IMG/VR virus record: IMGVR_UViG_3300006874_003427
Span: 1-22,832 of that record
Strand: one strand, 5' to 3'
Source of the DNA: a virus
Length of the DNA: 22,832 nucleotides
The notes below the pieces were generated by a model. The model was not told the DNA's origin. It saw nothing but the letters and a program-made list of their open reading frames with translations, and did not search any database. Below, piece by piece: positions 7,281 through 15,395 of the stretch. Each line of letters begins with the position of its first letter. Position 1 is the first letter of the stretch. A program made the position numbers and the translations under genes.

Positions 7281-8420
7281 ATGGCTAAACGACCTTCAAA
7301 GAAAAATATTTACTTGATGCCGGAGCCCAACTGGCAAGACATCAACAATGCTAAAACTGATGAGGAGAGACTTTCTCTTTATCGTAAGTTTGAATATTTT
7401 GTTCACTATGAGATTCCTGACAAGAAAACAGATGCTACTGTAGCAACCTGGCTTGACAAGGAAAGTGGTCTTGACAAAGACCTAATCAAAAAATTGAAGA
7501 AAGTTCCTGATGTTTGGTTTAGAAGTTTTGCCAAGCACACTTACATATGGTCGAAAACAGGATACATGTCTGAAGAGATGAAAGGCCACCTGCTTAAGAA
7601 GATTCCTGATCTTCAAAACAAAGCAGAAGAAATCATAGAAGAAAAACAAAAGAAGGCTGAGGACAAACCTAAAAAAGTAATCAGTATACAAGAACGTATG
7701 AAAGGCCAAGTAGAAGAACTTTGCGGTCAGTGGGAAGGATACATTGATCAAATCTTTTATGAAAGTTTTGATTTGAAAAAGTTTGACCCTTACAATGAGA
7801 TGAGAGCATTCAATGGTGGCATCATTAAGCCTAACCATGCTAAAATTATCAAAGAAGATTTTGCACATCAATATGAAGAAGCAACTGAGTTACTAGAATG
7901 GAAAAATGAAGATATCAAAGAAGGGTACAGTTATACAGACGCAAAGTTGCGTAAATTGTATCACGGTTTCTTAGAAAAAATTAACTCAGCATGTGATACA
8001 TTTATTGAAACAGGCAAAGCAAAACGCAAGCCACGTAAACCTAAAGCAGTCAGCAGAGAAAAACTAGTAAGCAAGGTCAAGTATAAAGCCAACGAACCTA
8101 CTTTGGGACTTGCTAGTATTAATCCAGTTGAGATTATAGATGCTACTGAGATTTGGGTGTTCAATACTAAAAATAGAAAGATTGGCATTTACAAAGTAGG
8201 TGGGTTGCACATGGGTCTTAGTGTAAAAGGCACTACCATACATCAATTTGATGAAGCCAAAAGTTTACAAAAAACTTTGCGTAAGCCAGCAGAACAACTA
8301 AAACTGTTTAAGGGTAACGCAAAAACAAAATATCAAAAAGCATTTGATGATATCAAAACAACAGACACTAGATTAAATGGTAGACTCAATGAGCATATTA
8401 TCATTCTCAAGGCTTTTTAG
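7281..8420 (+). CDS. Lys-rich protein of unknown function (379 aa), early-type promoter
   Basis: I do not recognise a named family, although the C-terminal segment (LSVKGTTIHQFDEAKSLQ, then KTLRKPAEQLKLF) recalls a conserved hypothetical protein of marine T4-like phages. It is very Lys-rich. Residues 113-150 look like a coiled coil (KAEEIIEEKQKKAED...), and a basic linker around 247-260 (KAKRKPRKPKAVSREK) separates a helical N-terminal part from a probably beta-rich C-terminal domain (EIWVFNTKNRKIGIYKV). The basic character would suit nucleic-acid binding, but that is inference. It is transcribed from its own sigma70-type promoter and has only a weak ribosome site. The stop codon lies inside a small hairpin (8409-8424). 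Confidence 0.85.
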   Translation: MAKRPSKKNIYLMPEPNWQDINNAKTDEERLSLYRKFEYFVHYEIPDKKTDATVATWLDKESGLDKDLIKKLKKVPDVWFRSFAKHTYIWSKTGYMSEEMKGHLLKKIPDLQNKAEEIIEEKQKKAEDKPKKVISIQERMKGQVEELCGQWEGYIDQIFYESFDLKKFDPYNEMRAFNGGIIKPNHAKIIKEDFAHQYEEATELLEWKNEDIKEGYSYTDAKLRKLYHGFLEKINSACDTFIETGKAKRKPRKPKAVSREKLVSKVKYKANEPTLGLASINPVEIIDATEIWVFNTKNRKIGIYKVGGLHMGLSVKGTTIHQFDEAKSLQKTLRKPAEQLKLFKGNAKTKYQKAFDDIKTTDTRLNGRLNEHIIILKAF

Positions 8421-8431
8421 CCTTAAAAAGT

Positions 8432-8439
8432 GATAAATA
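8432..8439 (+). promoter_or_regulatory. T4-type late promoter, GATAAATA
   Basis: GATAAATA followed by GTGTT and then the ATG of the gp13-like gene at 8445. This 5-nt spacing decides the gp13 start. Confidence 0.75.
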
Positions 8440-8444
8440 GTGTT

Positions 8445-9206
8445 ATGCCAAAAGATCAAATAGGATATAATAATAGAGACGATTTAATTTCAGAAATTAG
8501 ATTACGTCTTGCAGACGGTATAGTTGACGTTGAACTTGACCGAGAACATTATGACGTTGCTGTTGATAAAGCAATAGCACGTTATAGACAGCTCAGTTCG
8601 GGCAGTGTTGAAGAAAGTGTTATGTTTTTACAAACACAAATAGGCGTACAAGACTACACTTTACCAAATGAAGTACAAGAAGTTAGACGTCTTTACCGAA
8701 GAGGCGTTGGTAGCAGTTCTGGTTCTGGTGTAAACTTTGATCCTTTTGATGTGGCATTCAATAACATGTATCTGTTAAATGCAGGCCAAATAGGCGGACT
8801 TGCAACATTTGATGCATTCTCACAATATAAAGAAACCATTGGTAGAATATTTGGCAGTGAATACAACTTCTTATGGAATAGAAACACAAAAATACTTAAA
8901 ATTTTACGTAATGTTTCTACAGACGAAGAAATTGCAGTAGGTGTTTATAATTTTATTCCAGAAGATATTCTCTTAGGTGATGTGTATGCTAGTAACTGGC
9001 TAGGTTCTTATGCACTTGCTCAATCTAAAATGATTTTAGGTGAAGCTCGTAGTAAGTATGCTGGCGGACTTCCTGGAGCAGGCGGTGCTATTCAGTTAAA
9101 CGGTGAAACATTAAAGACAGAAGGTGCAACTGAAATTGAAGCACTACTTCAAAGTGTACATAATATGGAAGAAGGTAATAGTCCTTTAGGATTTGTAATA
9201 GGTTAA
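8445..9206 (+). CDS. 13: Neck protein, gp13-like (head-tail connector)
   Basis: This resembles the marine-phage form of T4 gp13, which with gp14 closes the packaged head and accepts the tail. Recognisable parts are the helical opening (DDLISEIRLRLADGIVDVEL), the AVDKAIARYRQ helix, the DYTLP strand, and the conserved C-terminal block WLGSYALAQSKMILGEARSK followed by a Gly-Pro-rich loop and LNGETLKTEG. A GTG in frame at 8430 lies within and before the late box. The ATG at 8445, 5 nt after GATAAATA, is the better start (253 residues). The dNMP kinase follows after 5 bp, so they are co-transcribed. No Shine-Dalgarno site precedes the ATG. Confidence 0.82.
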   Translation: MPKDQIGYNNRDDLISEIRLRLADGIVDVELDREHYDVAVDKAIARYRQLSSGSVEESVMFLQTQIGVQDYTLPNEVQEVRRLYRRGVGSSSGSGVNFDPFDVAFNNMYLLNAGQIGGLATFDAFSQYKETIGRIFGSEYNFLWNRNTKILKILRNVSTDEEIAVGVYNFIPEDILLGDVYASNWLGSYALAQSKMILGEARSKYAGGLPGAGGAIQLNGETLKTEGATEIEALLQSVHNMEEGNSPLGFVIG

Positions 9207-9211
9207 AATTT

Positions 9212-9871
9212 ATGATTATCGGTATTGTTGGTTTTATAGGCTCCGGTAAAGACACAGTCGCACAAGAATTTGTTAAAAGAGGTTGTATACAAGACAGTTT
9301 TGCGGCACCATTAAAAGATTTATGTGCAAGTGTTTTTGGTTGGCCTAGACATTTAGTTGAAGGCGACACAGTAGAGAGCAGAGACTTCAGAGAAACTCCG
9401 GATTTGTATTGGAGTAAAAGATTAGGCGTGCCTAATTTTACACCACGTTTAGCATTACAATTAATGGGCACAGAAGTAATGCGTAATCACTTTCATCAAG
9501 ATATTTGGTTAAGCAGTTTAGAATATAGAGTATTGCAACTGACAAAAAATGCACCATGTGTTGTTGTTAGCGACGCAAGATTCACAAATGAACTAGATTT
9601 GATCAAGCAAATGGGTGGTAAAATTATTTGGGTACAACGTGGAGAATTGCCTGAATGGTTTGAAGTAGCAAAAACTGCATCAACAAATGCAGTGTCACGT
9701 AAAATAATGGAAACAAGATACAAGGACGTTCATGAGAGTGAATGGAATTGGGCAGGATATCCAGTTGATTTTATAATCAAAAATGACGGTACACTAGAAG
9801 ACCTATACAAGCAAGTTGATAGTATACGAAATTGGGAAACAGGCGAATTTACTCATCTTAAATCTATTTAA
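9212..9871 (+). CDS. 1: Deoxynucleoside monophosphate kinase, gp1-like
   Basis: This is a P-loop dNMP kinase resembling T4 gp1, which phosphorylates dNMPs to dNDPs for phage DNA synthesis in the cytoplasm. The P-loop GFIGSGKDT is at residues 7-15. Family-like segments follow: FAAPLKDLCASVFGW, a LQLMGTEVMRNHFHQDIW block, VVVSDARFTNELD (the strand-turn with Asp-Arg) and a C-terminal DFIIKNDGTLEDL. The length of 219 residues is slightly below T4 gp1 (241). It starts 5 bp after gp13 with no clear ribosome site, so it probably depends on read-through from gp13. A 10-bp tandem repeat begins at its stop codon. Confidence 0.9.
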   Translation: MIIGIVGFIGSGKDTVAQEFVKRGCIQDSFAAPLKDLCASVFGWPRHLVEGDTVESRDFRETPDLYWSKRLGVPNFTPRLALQLMGTEVMRNHFHQDIWLSSLEYRVLQLTKNAPCVVVSDARFTNELDLIKQMGGKIIWVQRGELPEWFEVAKTASTNAVSRKIMETRYKDVHESEWNWAGYPVDFIIKNDGTLEDLYKQVDSIRNWETGEFTHLKSI

Positions 9872-9894
9872 TACCACTTAATACCACCTAATAC
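9869..9894 (+). repeat. Tandem 10-bp repeat, TAATACCAC(T/C), 2.6 copies
   Basis: TAATACCACT, TAATACCACC and a partial TAATAC lie head to tail, starting at the kinase stop codon and ending about 32 bp before the gp18 late box. The function is unknown; it could be a protein-binding site or replication slippage. Confidence 0.8.
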
Positions 9895-9925
9895 TTTTCA
9901 AAACGCCATAATATTTGCTATTTTT

Positions 9926-9933
9926 CATAAATA
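9926..9933 (+). promoter_or_regulatory. T4-type late promoter, CATAAATA
   Basis: CATAAATA followed by GTAGT. The predicted start is at 9939, giving a 30-nt leader with GGGAG (9958-9962) placed 6 nt before the gp18 ATG. Here the late promoter yields a normal leader. Confidence 0.75.
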
Positions 9934-9968
9934 GTAGTAACCATTTAACATTAAATTGGGAGAATATT

Positions 9969-12776
9969 ATGGCAGAATTAGTATCACCAGGCGTTAGTAT
10001 TACACTCAGCGATGAGAGTTTTTACGCATCTGCTGGAACAGGCACTGTACCTTTGATTGTTGTTGCAACAGCCAAAGACAAAGCATCACCAGCAGGAGGC
10101 ATTGCTCCTTTTACAACAGCAACGCACGAAGGCAAAGTAAAACTTATCACAAGTCAAAGAGAGTTACTTTCTAACTATGGTAATCCAACTTTCAAAACTT
10201 TAGGGGGTACTCCTCTACACGGCGACGAGCGTAACGAATACGGCTTGATGGCCGCATACAGTTTCTTAGGCATCGCAAATAGAGCATACGTTCTAAGAGC
10301 AGATGTTGATTTAGACGAATTAAATCCAAGTGCCGCGGCACCAACTGCAAAACCTTCAAACGGTTCATACTGGTTAGATTCAGATGACACAGTTTGGGGT
10401 CTTAAAAGATGGAGTGGTAGTGCATGGGTTAAACAATCAGTGTTAATTCCAGGTGCAAACGATGTTTCAAGTGGCGTACCATTAAGCTCATTTGGTCAGA
10501 ACGGTCAATATGCAGTTGTTTACGTTACTTCAACTGGTTCAACACAATCTATTATTAAATTATACCAAAAGATTTCAAGTGCATGGTTATTAATTGATAA
10601 CAACGGTACATTTAATAGTTCACATGATTTCCAAGTAGGTCCTCACACAGCAATACCTGCTACTCAAAGTGGTGGCGGAGCATTGTCAACAGGTGACTTA
10701 TTCCTACAAATATCAAGGCCAAACAACGGTACAGATATCATTCTTAAGAGATATAATGCATCTACAGGACAATTTGTTCAAGAATCTGTTGTTGGAAAAG
10801 TAAATTCATATGAAGCATATGGTGCTTATCCTAATGTAAAAGCAGGTGATATTTGGATTGACTATGACAGTAGTAAAGCAGAAATTGCAATTAAGAGACA
10901 CAACGGTGCAACATCATTAGTTGCTGACTCAACAAGCTCATTAGCAGGAACAACATGGGCAAATGCAATTCATGTAAGCGGTTCTACAGCATTTGAAATT
11001 ATTGTTAACGACAACGACGTTGTTAATGGTTCAGTTAACGGTGTTATTCCTGTTACTTTGTATGACAAAGACAGCGACAATGACGGTAACTTAACACTTG
11101 ACGATGTTATTACTGCTATACAAGATGCTGTTGGTGTTGCAGTTCCATCACAAACAGGTTCAGATTTAGTATCAGTTGCTAACGTTTCAGGACGTATTGC
11201 AATTACAGTAGCAGGCGGTAAGGATGTTAGAATTAAAAACGGTTCATTAGGTAGTGGATTTGATCCAACATCAGAACTTAACTTTAATTCCAGTTATAGT
11301 AATTGGGAATCTCCATCATTTACAGCAAGTGCAAATGAAATTACTGGCAGTTTAGCAGATGGTACTTTATGGTACGATAGCTCAGTCAGCAATTCATCTA
11401 TTGATATTTTATATAACAATGCAGGTACTTGGGCAACTTATCCATATGATGTTAACATTGCGGCTTCAGAGCCAAGTGTTCAATCAGATGGCACAAGTTC
11501 ACTTGTAGATGGCGATTTATGGATTAGCAGTGCTGATTTAGAAAATTATCCAAAGATCTACAAGAGAAATAGTGGTAATTGGATTTTAGTTGACTCTACA
11601 GATCAAGACAGCGGCGACGGTATTTTGTTTGCTGACTTTAGAGTATCACCTTCTGCGGCATCACTAGATGCTGACGCACCACTTCCAAGTTTATATCCAT
11701 ACAATATATTAGGTTGGAATAAGCGATTCTCAGGTGGTAACGTTAAGAGATGGACAGTAAATCACAGTGCAGGTTCAGTTGCTATTGGTAGCAGATGGGT
11801 AGACTACAGTGGTAATAAAGATGATGGTTCACCTTACTTGTTAAGAAAGGCACAAAGAGAAGCAGTTGTTAAATCATTAACATCAGCAATTAATTCAAAT
11901 CAAGAAATCAGAAATGAATCTAACAGATTTAACTTAATTGCCGCTCCAGGTTATCCTGAGCTTATGGGACCAATGATTTCTCTAAGTGGAAATAGAAAAG
12001 AAACAGCATTTGTAATTGGCGATGCTCCTTTAAGACTTAAAGCAGACGCTACAAGTACAGCGGCATGGGCAACAAATGCAAACAATGCATCAAACGGTGA
12101 AGAAGGCTTAGCCATCAACAACGATTATGCGGCTGTTTACTATCCACATGGTAAAACAAGTGACTTAGCAGGTAACGATGTAGTTGTACCAGCATCACAT
12201 ATTGCATTAAGAACTATTGCGTTTAACGACCAGGTGGCATTCCCATGGTTTGCACCAGCAGGTTTCCAACGTGGTGTTGTTAGTAATGCAAGTGGCGTAG
12301 GTTACATTGATCCAGATACAGGTGAATTTACTTCTGTAAGTTTAAGTGAAGGTCAAAGAGATAGTTTATACATTAATAGAATCAACCCTATTGCACAATT
12401 CCCAGGCAGAGGCCTAGCAGTGTTTGGACAAAAAACACTTTCAGGAAATTCAAGTGCATTAGATAGAGTTAATGTAGCCAGATTGGTTGTATATCTCAGA
12501 GAAAGACTTGACGATATCGTTAAGCCATTCTTATTTGAACCAAACGATGAAATTACACGTCAGAATGCTAAAGTATTGGTTGATAGATTCTTAGGTAATC
12601 TAGTATCACAACGTGGTCTTTATGACTTTGTAACAGTTTGTGATAGCTCAAACAACACTCCAGCAAGGATTGACAGAAATGAACTTTACATTGATATTGC
12701 TGTGCAACCAGTAAAAGCAGTTGAGTTTATTTACATTCCGATTCGTGTACAAAACACATTGGGTCAAACCAACTAA
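9969..12776 (+). CDS. 18: Tail sheath protein, gp18-like, with inserted repeats
   Basis: This is the contractile sheath subunit. The N-terminus (ELVSPGVSITLSDESFYASA) and C-terminal third are typical of T4-like gp18: RFNLIAAPGYPELMGPMISL, an AAVYYPHGKTSDL strand, then FEPNDEITRQNAK, FLGNLVSQRGLYDFVTVCDS and the VKAVEFIYIPIRV end. At 935 residues it is far longer than T4 gp18 (659). The excess lies mainly between about 128 and 545 and holds about five Gly-Asp...Trp modules. The frame extends upstream to 9915, but the ATG at 9969 has GGGAG 6 nt before it and lies after the late promoter. It is transcribed alone, ending at the terminator at 12793. The insert would sit on the outside of the sheath (inference from T4, where gp18 insertions face outward). 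Confidence 0.95.
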   Translation: MAELVSPGVSITLSDESFYASAGTGTVPLIVVATAKDKASPAGGIAPFTTATHEGKVKLITSQRELLSNYGNPTFKTLGGTPLHGDERNEYGLMAAYSFLGIANRAYVLRADVDLDELNPSAAAPTAKPSNGSYWLDSDDTVWGLKRWSGSAWVKQSVLIPGANDVSSGVPLSSFGQNGQYAVVYVTSTGSTQSIIKLYQKISSAWLLIDNNGTFNSSHDFQVGPHTAIPATQSGGGALSTGDLFLQISRPNNGTDIILKRYNASTGQFVQESVVGKVNSYEAYGAYPNVKAGDIWIDYDSSKAEIAIKRHNGATSLVADSTSSLAGTTWANAIHVSGSTAFEIIVNDNDVVNGSVNGVIPVTLYDKDSDNDGNLTLDDVITAIQDAVGVAVPSQTGSDLVSVANVSGRIAITVAGGKDVRIKNGSLGSGFDPTSELNFNSSYSNWESPSFTASANEITGSLADGTLWYDSSVSNSSIDILYNNAGTWATYPYDVNIAASEPSVQSDGTSSLVDGDLWISSADLENYPKIYKRNSGNWILVDSTDQDSGDGILFADFRVSPSAASLDADAPLPSLYPYNILGWNKRFSGGNVKRWTVNHSAGSVAIGSRWVDYSGNKDDGSPYLLRKAQREAVVKSLTSAINSNQEIRNESNRFNLIAAPGYPELMGPMISLSGNRKETAFVIGDAPLRLKADATSTAAWATNANNASNGEEGLAINNDYAAVYYPHGKTSDLAGNDVVVPASHIALRTIAFNDQVAFPWFAPAGFQRGVVSNASGVGYIDPDTGEFTSVSLSEGQRDSLYINRINPIAQFPGRGLAVFGQKTLSGNSSALDRVNVARLVVYLRERLDDIVKPFLFEPNDEITRQNAKVLVDRFLGNLVSQRGLYDFVTVCDSSNNTPARIDRNELYIDIAVQPVKAVEFIYIPIRVQNTLGQTN
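10350..11605 (+). repeat. Five diverged Gly-Asp...Trp modules inside gp18
   Basis: Protein-level repeats at about residues 128-156, 239-275, 290-325, 462-492 and 512-545 of gp18. Each has a Gly-(Asp/Ser/Thr)-(Leu/Ile/Tyr)-(Trp/Phe) start and a charged/aromatic strand. Most end in a second Trp or Phe about 18-24 residues on (Trp135/Trp153, Trp468/Trp488, Trp518/Trp538). They are probably small beta modules. Confidence 0.6.
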
Positions 12777-12792
12777 GTTATTATATAACTTG

Positions 12793-12818
12793 AAAAGGGC
12801 GGGTTTCCGCCCTTTTTA
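12793..12818 (+). terminator. Intrinsic terminator after gp18
   Basis: A GGGCGG/CCGCCC stem extended by AAAA/TTTT pairs, a GTTT loop and a T-run. It lies 17 bp after the gp18 stop and separates sheath from tube transcription. Confidence 0.9.
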
Positions 12819-12861
12819 TTGAGCGAATTAAATGCAGAGTTAATGATTTTGACCTAAATCT

Positions 12862-12869
12862 GATAAATA
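12862..12869 (+). promoter_or_regulatory. T4-type late promoter, GATAAATA
   Basis: GATAAATA with a predicted start near 12875, giving a 28-nt leader that contains TAGGAG (12891-12896), 6 nt before the gp19 ATG. Confidence 0.7.
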
Positions 12870-12902
12870 TTCGTATATAATTAAAGTTCGTAGGAGAACA
12901 CA

Positions 12903-13550
12903 ATGGCAGATGAAATTAACAGAATAGAAACCCGAAGCAAGTTCGGTGTACCTTTGAGTGGATCTACAGGTTCCGGTATTTTAATGCCGAAACTCAAGTA
13001 TCGCTTTAGAGTTGCAATGCTTGGTGGTTTTGGTGGCGAGCCAGAGTCTAGAATCTTTACGCAGAATGTGCAAAGTGTTACTAGACCAAAGATCACATAC
13101 GAAGAAGTAATCTTAGATAGTTACAACTCTAAGTCGTATGTACAAGGTAAGCATTCTTGGGAGCAAGTTACTGTCACATTAAGAGACGACATTTCAAATG
13201 GCGTCGCTAAGATAGTAGGTGCCCAAGTACAACGTCAGTTAAATCATTTCCAACAAACATCTCCAGCATCAGGTAACGACTATAAGTTTGATATGCAAAT
13301 TGAAATCTTAGATGGTGTTAATGCAGGTGCTAGTGAAGTTTGGTTCCTAGAAGGTTGTTTCTTAACAAACGTTGACTACAGTGACAGTGATTACAGTGCA
13401 AATGATCCAGTACAAATTATTTTACAGGTTCGTTACGATAATGCTGGACACTATCAAGGTAGTAATGACGTTAATGGATTAGTTACAGGACCACTAGGTG
13501 GAGCATTTAACCCGTCCGTTGACTTAAACGATCCAAGCCCATTATCATAA
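12903..13550 (+). CDS. 19: Tail tube protein, gp19-like
   Basis: This is the subunit of the inner tail tube through which DNA passes. The core matches the family: PKLKYRFRVAMLGGFGG, a TQNVQSVTRPKITYEEV strand, then WEQVTVTLRDDISNGV, a FDMQIEILDG strand, WFLEGCFLTNVDYSDSDYS and the VQIILQVRYDNA end. At 215 residues it is longer than T4 gp19 (163), with extra N- and C-terminal tails. A strong ribosome site (TAGGAG) and its own late promoter suit high expression. The tube-like 461-aa gene follows after 18 bp. Confidence 0.93.
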   Translation: MADEINRIETRSKFGVPLSGSTGSGILMPKLKYRFRVAMLGGFGGEPESRIFTQNVQSVTRPKITYEEVILDSYNSKSYVQGKHSWEQVTVTLRDDISNGVAKIVGAQVQRQLNHFQQTSPASGNDYKFDMQIEILDGVNAGASEVWFLEGCFLTNVDYSDSDYSANDPVQIILQVRYDNAGHYQGSNDVNGLVTGPLGGAFNPSVDLNDPSPLS

Positions 13551-13568
13551 TAACAGGGGGTTAGTGTC

Positions 13569-14954
13569 TTGAGTTTATTTGGCTCTGGCTCACTTGGAGG
13601 TAAGAAATTTTATGTTCAAGACTTCCATAATGCCTATAGATATAGACCCCATGTTAACCCTGTCAGGCAAAAATTTCAGGGTTACGTCAACTTTATTCTC
13701 AACAGAGAATTTTTTGGTTCGTTGTATGGTGAATCCTCTAAAAACGAATTTCGTACCACAATCAGCAGTTTGGTAAAAACTGCTGATTTACCTAGTATAA
13801 ATTTTCAAACTGAAACTAAAAATTCATTCAATAGAAAAAGTATAAAACTCACTGGTAGAGAATATAACCCTGTGACTATGCAGGTTTATGATACAGTAGG
13901 TAATGAATGGATTTCAGTGTTAATGAAATATTTTTCTTATCACTTCATGGATCCTCGCAATCAAGAGCAAGGTACTGACCCTGAAAGAAGAGATATAGGT
14001 GGTAGTAATCGTGGCAAATCCACAGGTGGAACTGACATGATAGGTTCACAATCAGGTCCATCAGAAGACTCTGGCATGACAAAGTTTACTGGTGCTTTTG
14101 ATTCAAATTCAGATGGATTAAATATTCAAGAAACATCACACTTTTTTGAACGTATAGATTATGTGCTGTATCATGGTAAAAGAGGTATACAGTATAGTTT
14201 AATAAATCCGTATTTGGTTAGGTTTACACCTGCACCACTAGATTATGCTGATTCCAATGCATTTGAATTTGGTTTAGAATTTCAATATGAAAAATTCACT
14301 GTTCACAGTGTTGCAAACTTCAGTTTAGGCGCAGAAGACTATGATCGATTTGATCCGTCAGCCGCTAAGTTCAAAGGTCCTGCACACGAATTAGATCCTA
14401 TAATGGAAGATGCTTTATCCGATAACGGTGCTCAGGGGCAACAGAGATTAGAATTTTTAACTCCTGCCTCAAGTGATTTATTACTCACAAGAAGTACTCA
14501 GGTATCCGCTTCAGCAGAAGATGGTGGCAGTGGAGATGGTACTGGTGATGATTCTGAACAAACTGATGAAACCAAGAGTGGCGACCCGGCACCAGATCCT
14601 AGCGATGTAACTGACAAACAAAATCAAAACAACGACGAGAATGATTCTGGGCCATTACAATCTGTATATGGAGAAGCCGCTACGTTTCCTGAAGATGATA
14701 CTTCGGGAGGCTTATTTGGAGAAAGTTGGTTTGGAGATTTACTTGATGCATCTTTATCAGCGGCAATTACAGGCGCAGATGTCAAAGATGCCGCATTGGG
14801 TTCACTAGGACAATCAGCCATTAGGTGGTTAGATACTAATCCTGATGCTGTTAAAGACATTGTTACAGGCAACAATAAATCACCTGTTGCTGAATCTGAT
14901 CAAGCCGCGGCTCCTGCCGAAGAACAAGATCCACCTACTAGAGGCGGCGGTTAA
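13569..14954 (+). CDS. Tube-like protein, possible baseplate/tube initiator (gp48/gp54 type)
   Basis: The first 250 residues look like a tail-tube fold: a FRTTISSLVKTADLPSINF strand (compare the gp19 signature), the KSIKLTGREYNPVTMQVYDT and WISVLMKYFSYHFMD segments, and a later FGLEFQYEKFTVHSV strand. Then come an acidic Gly/Ser/Asp-rich linker (about 315-365) and a C-terminal Ala/Gly-rich helical part. A tube-like protein other than gp19, next to gp19, suggests the tube initiator or baseplate-tube junction (T4 gp48/gp54), but the exact match is uncertain. The start is TTG with GGGGG about 10 nt upstream; no nearby ATG or GTG fits. Its stop overlaps the next ATG (TAATG). Confidence 0.6.
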   Translation: MSLFGSGSLGGKKFYVQDFHNAYRYRPHVNPVRQKFQGYVNFILNREFFGSLYGESSKNEFRTTISSLVKTADLPSINFQTETKNSFNRKSIKLTGREYNPVTMQVYDTVGNEWISVLMKYFSYHFMDPRNQEQGTDPERRDIGGSNRGKSTGGTDMIGSQSGPSEDSGMTKFTGAFDSNSDGLNIQETSHFFERIDYVLYHGKRGIQYSLINPYLVRFTPAPLDYADSNAFEFGLEFQYEKFTVHSVANFSLGAEDYDRFDPSAAKFKGPAHELDPIMEDALSDNGAQGQQRLEFLTPASSDLLLTRSTQVSASAEDGGSGDGTGDDSEQTDETKSGDPAPDPSDVTDKQNQNNDENDSGPLQSVYGEAATFPEDDTSGGLFGESWFGDLLDASLSAAITGADVKDAALGSLGQSAIRWLDTNPDAVKDIVTGNNKSPVAESDQAAAPAEEQDPPTRGGG

Positions 14955-15382
14955 TGTCAGTTTCTCTATACACAACATTTGGTAACGAAGTTTCTTATGA
15001 AATTAACAAAGGTGTGTTAACAGCATACCTTGAAAATGCAACCATTGATTTTCCCTTACCAGAAGCAAGTTCAACAATATTATCTGAGTTGATGGTAGAT
15101 GACGAAATAAATCCTCAAGAATTTGATGTTGTATATACTAAACTTCAAAAAATAGGTTTCAAAGAAGCCAACGCAAAAGCAATGTCCCAGATATTAATTA
15201 AGGTTGCAAAAGATCAAGGTGTTAATCCATTGACTTATTTTGACAACAACGATACTGCTTTGAAATTCACGCAAGATGCATACAATGCAATGAATTTACT
15301 TAGACCTATGGGAAACAGAATTGGTTTAGTGAAGCCAAAGAAAAATGTAGACTCTCCAGTAAATACTTTCATTCGCCCTTAG
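14954..15382 (+). CDS. Unknown protein (142 aa) of the tail operon
   Basis: I do not recognise this protein. It is 142 residues, with a short beta-like N-terminus (SLYTTFGNEVSYEINKGVL) and a helical middle that recalls small tail-assembly factors (TILSELMVDDEINPQEFDVV, then a GVNPLTYFDNN loop). It starts on a one-base TAATG overlap with the tube-like gene, so it is translationally coupled and should be made with it. No signal peptide or membrane segment is seen. The gp4 late promoter abuts its stop codon. Confidence 0.75.
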   Translation: MSVSLYTTFGNEVSYEINKGVLTAYLENATIDFPLPEASSTILSELMVDDEINPQEFDVVYTKLQKIGFKEANAKAMSQILIKVAKDQGVNPLTYFDNNDTALKFTQDAYNAMNLLRPMGNRIGLVKPKKNVDSPVNTFIRP

Positions 15383-15390
15383 TATAAATA
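15383..15390 (+). promoter_or_regulatory. T4-type late promoter, TATAAATA
   Basis: A perfect TATAAATA directly after the preceding stop codon, followed by TTAGT and the gp4 ATG at 15396. It is predicted to give a leaderless mRNA. Confidence 0.78.
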
Positions 15391-15395
15391 TTAGT

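Noticed and set aside
8409-8424. Hairpin AAGGCT-TTTT-AGCCTT over the stop of the 379-aa gene as a terminator
   Set aside because: On the plus strand it is followed by A5, not a T-run. A 6-bp stem alone does not make an intrinsic terminator, although it may affect mRNA ends.
8430-8444. GTG at 8430 as the start of gp13
   Set aside because: It lies just before and within the late promoter box, so the transcript could not include it. The ATG at 8445 has the recurrent 5-nt spacing.
9915-9968. Upstream in-frame start for the sheath protein at 9915
   Set aside because: The extra 18 residues precede and span the late box and lack a ribosome site. The ATG at 9969 has GGGAG at proper spacing.
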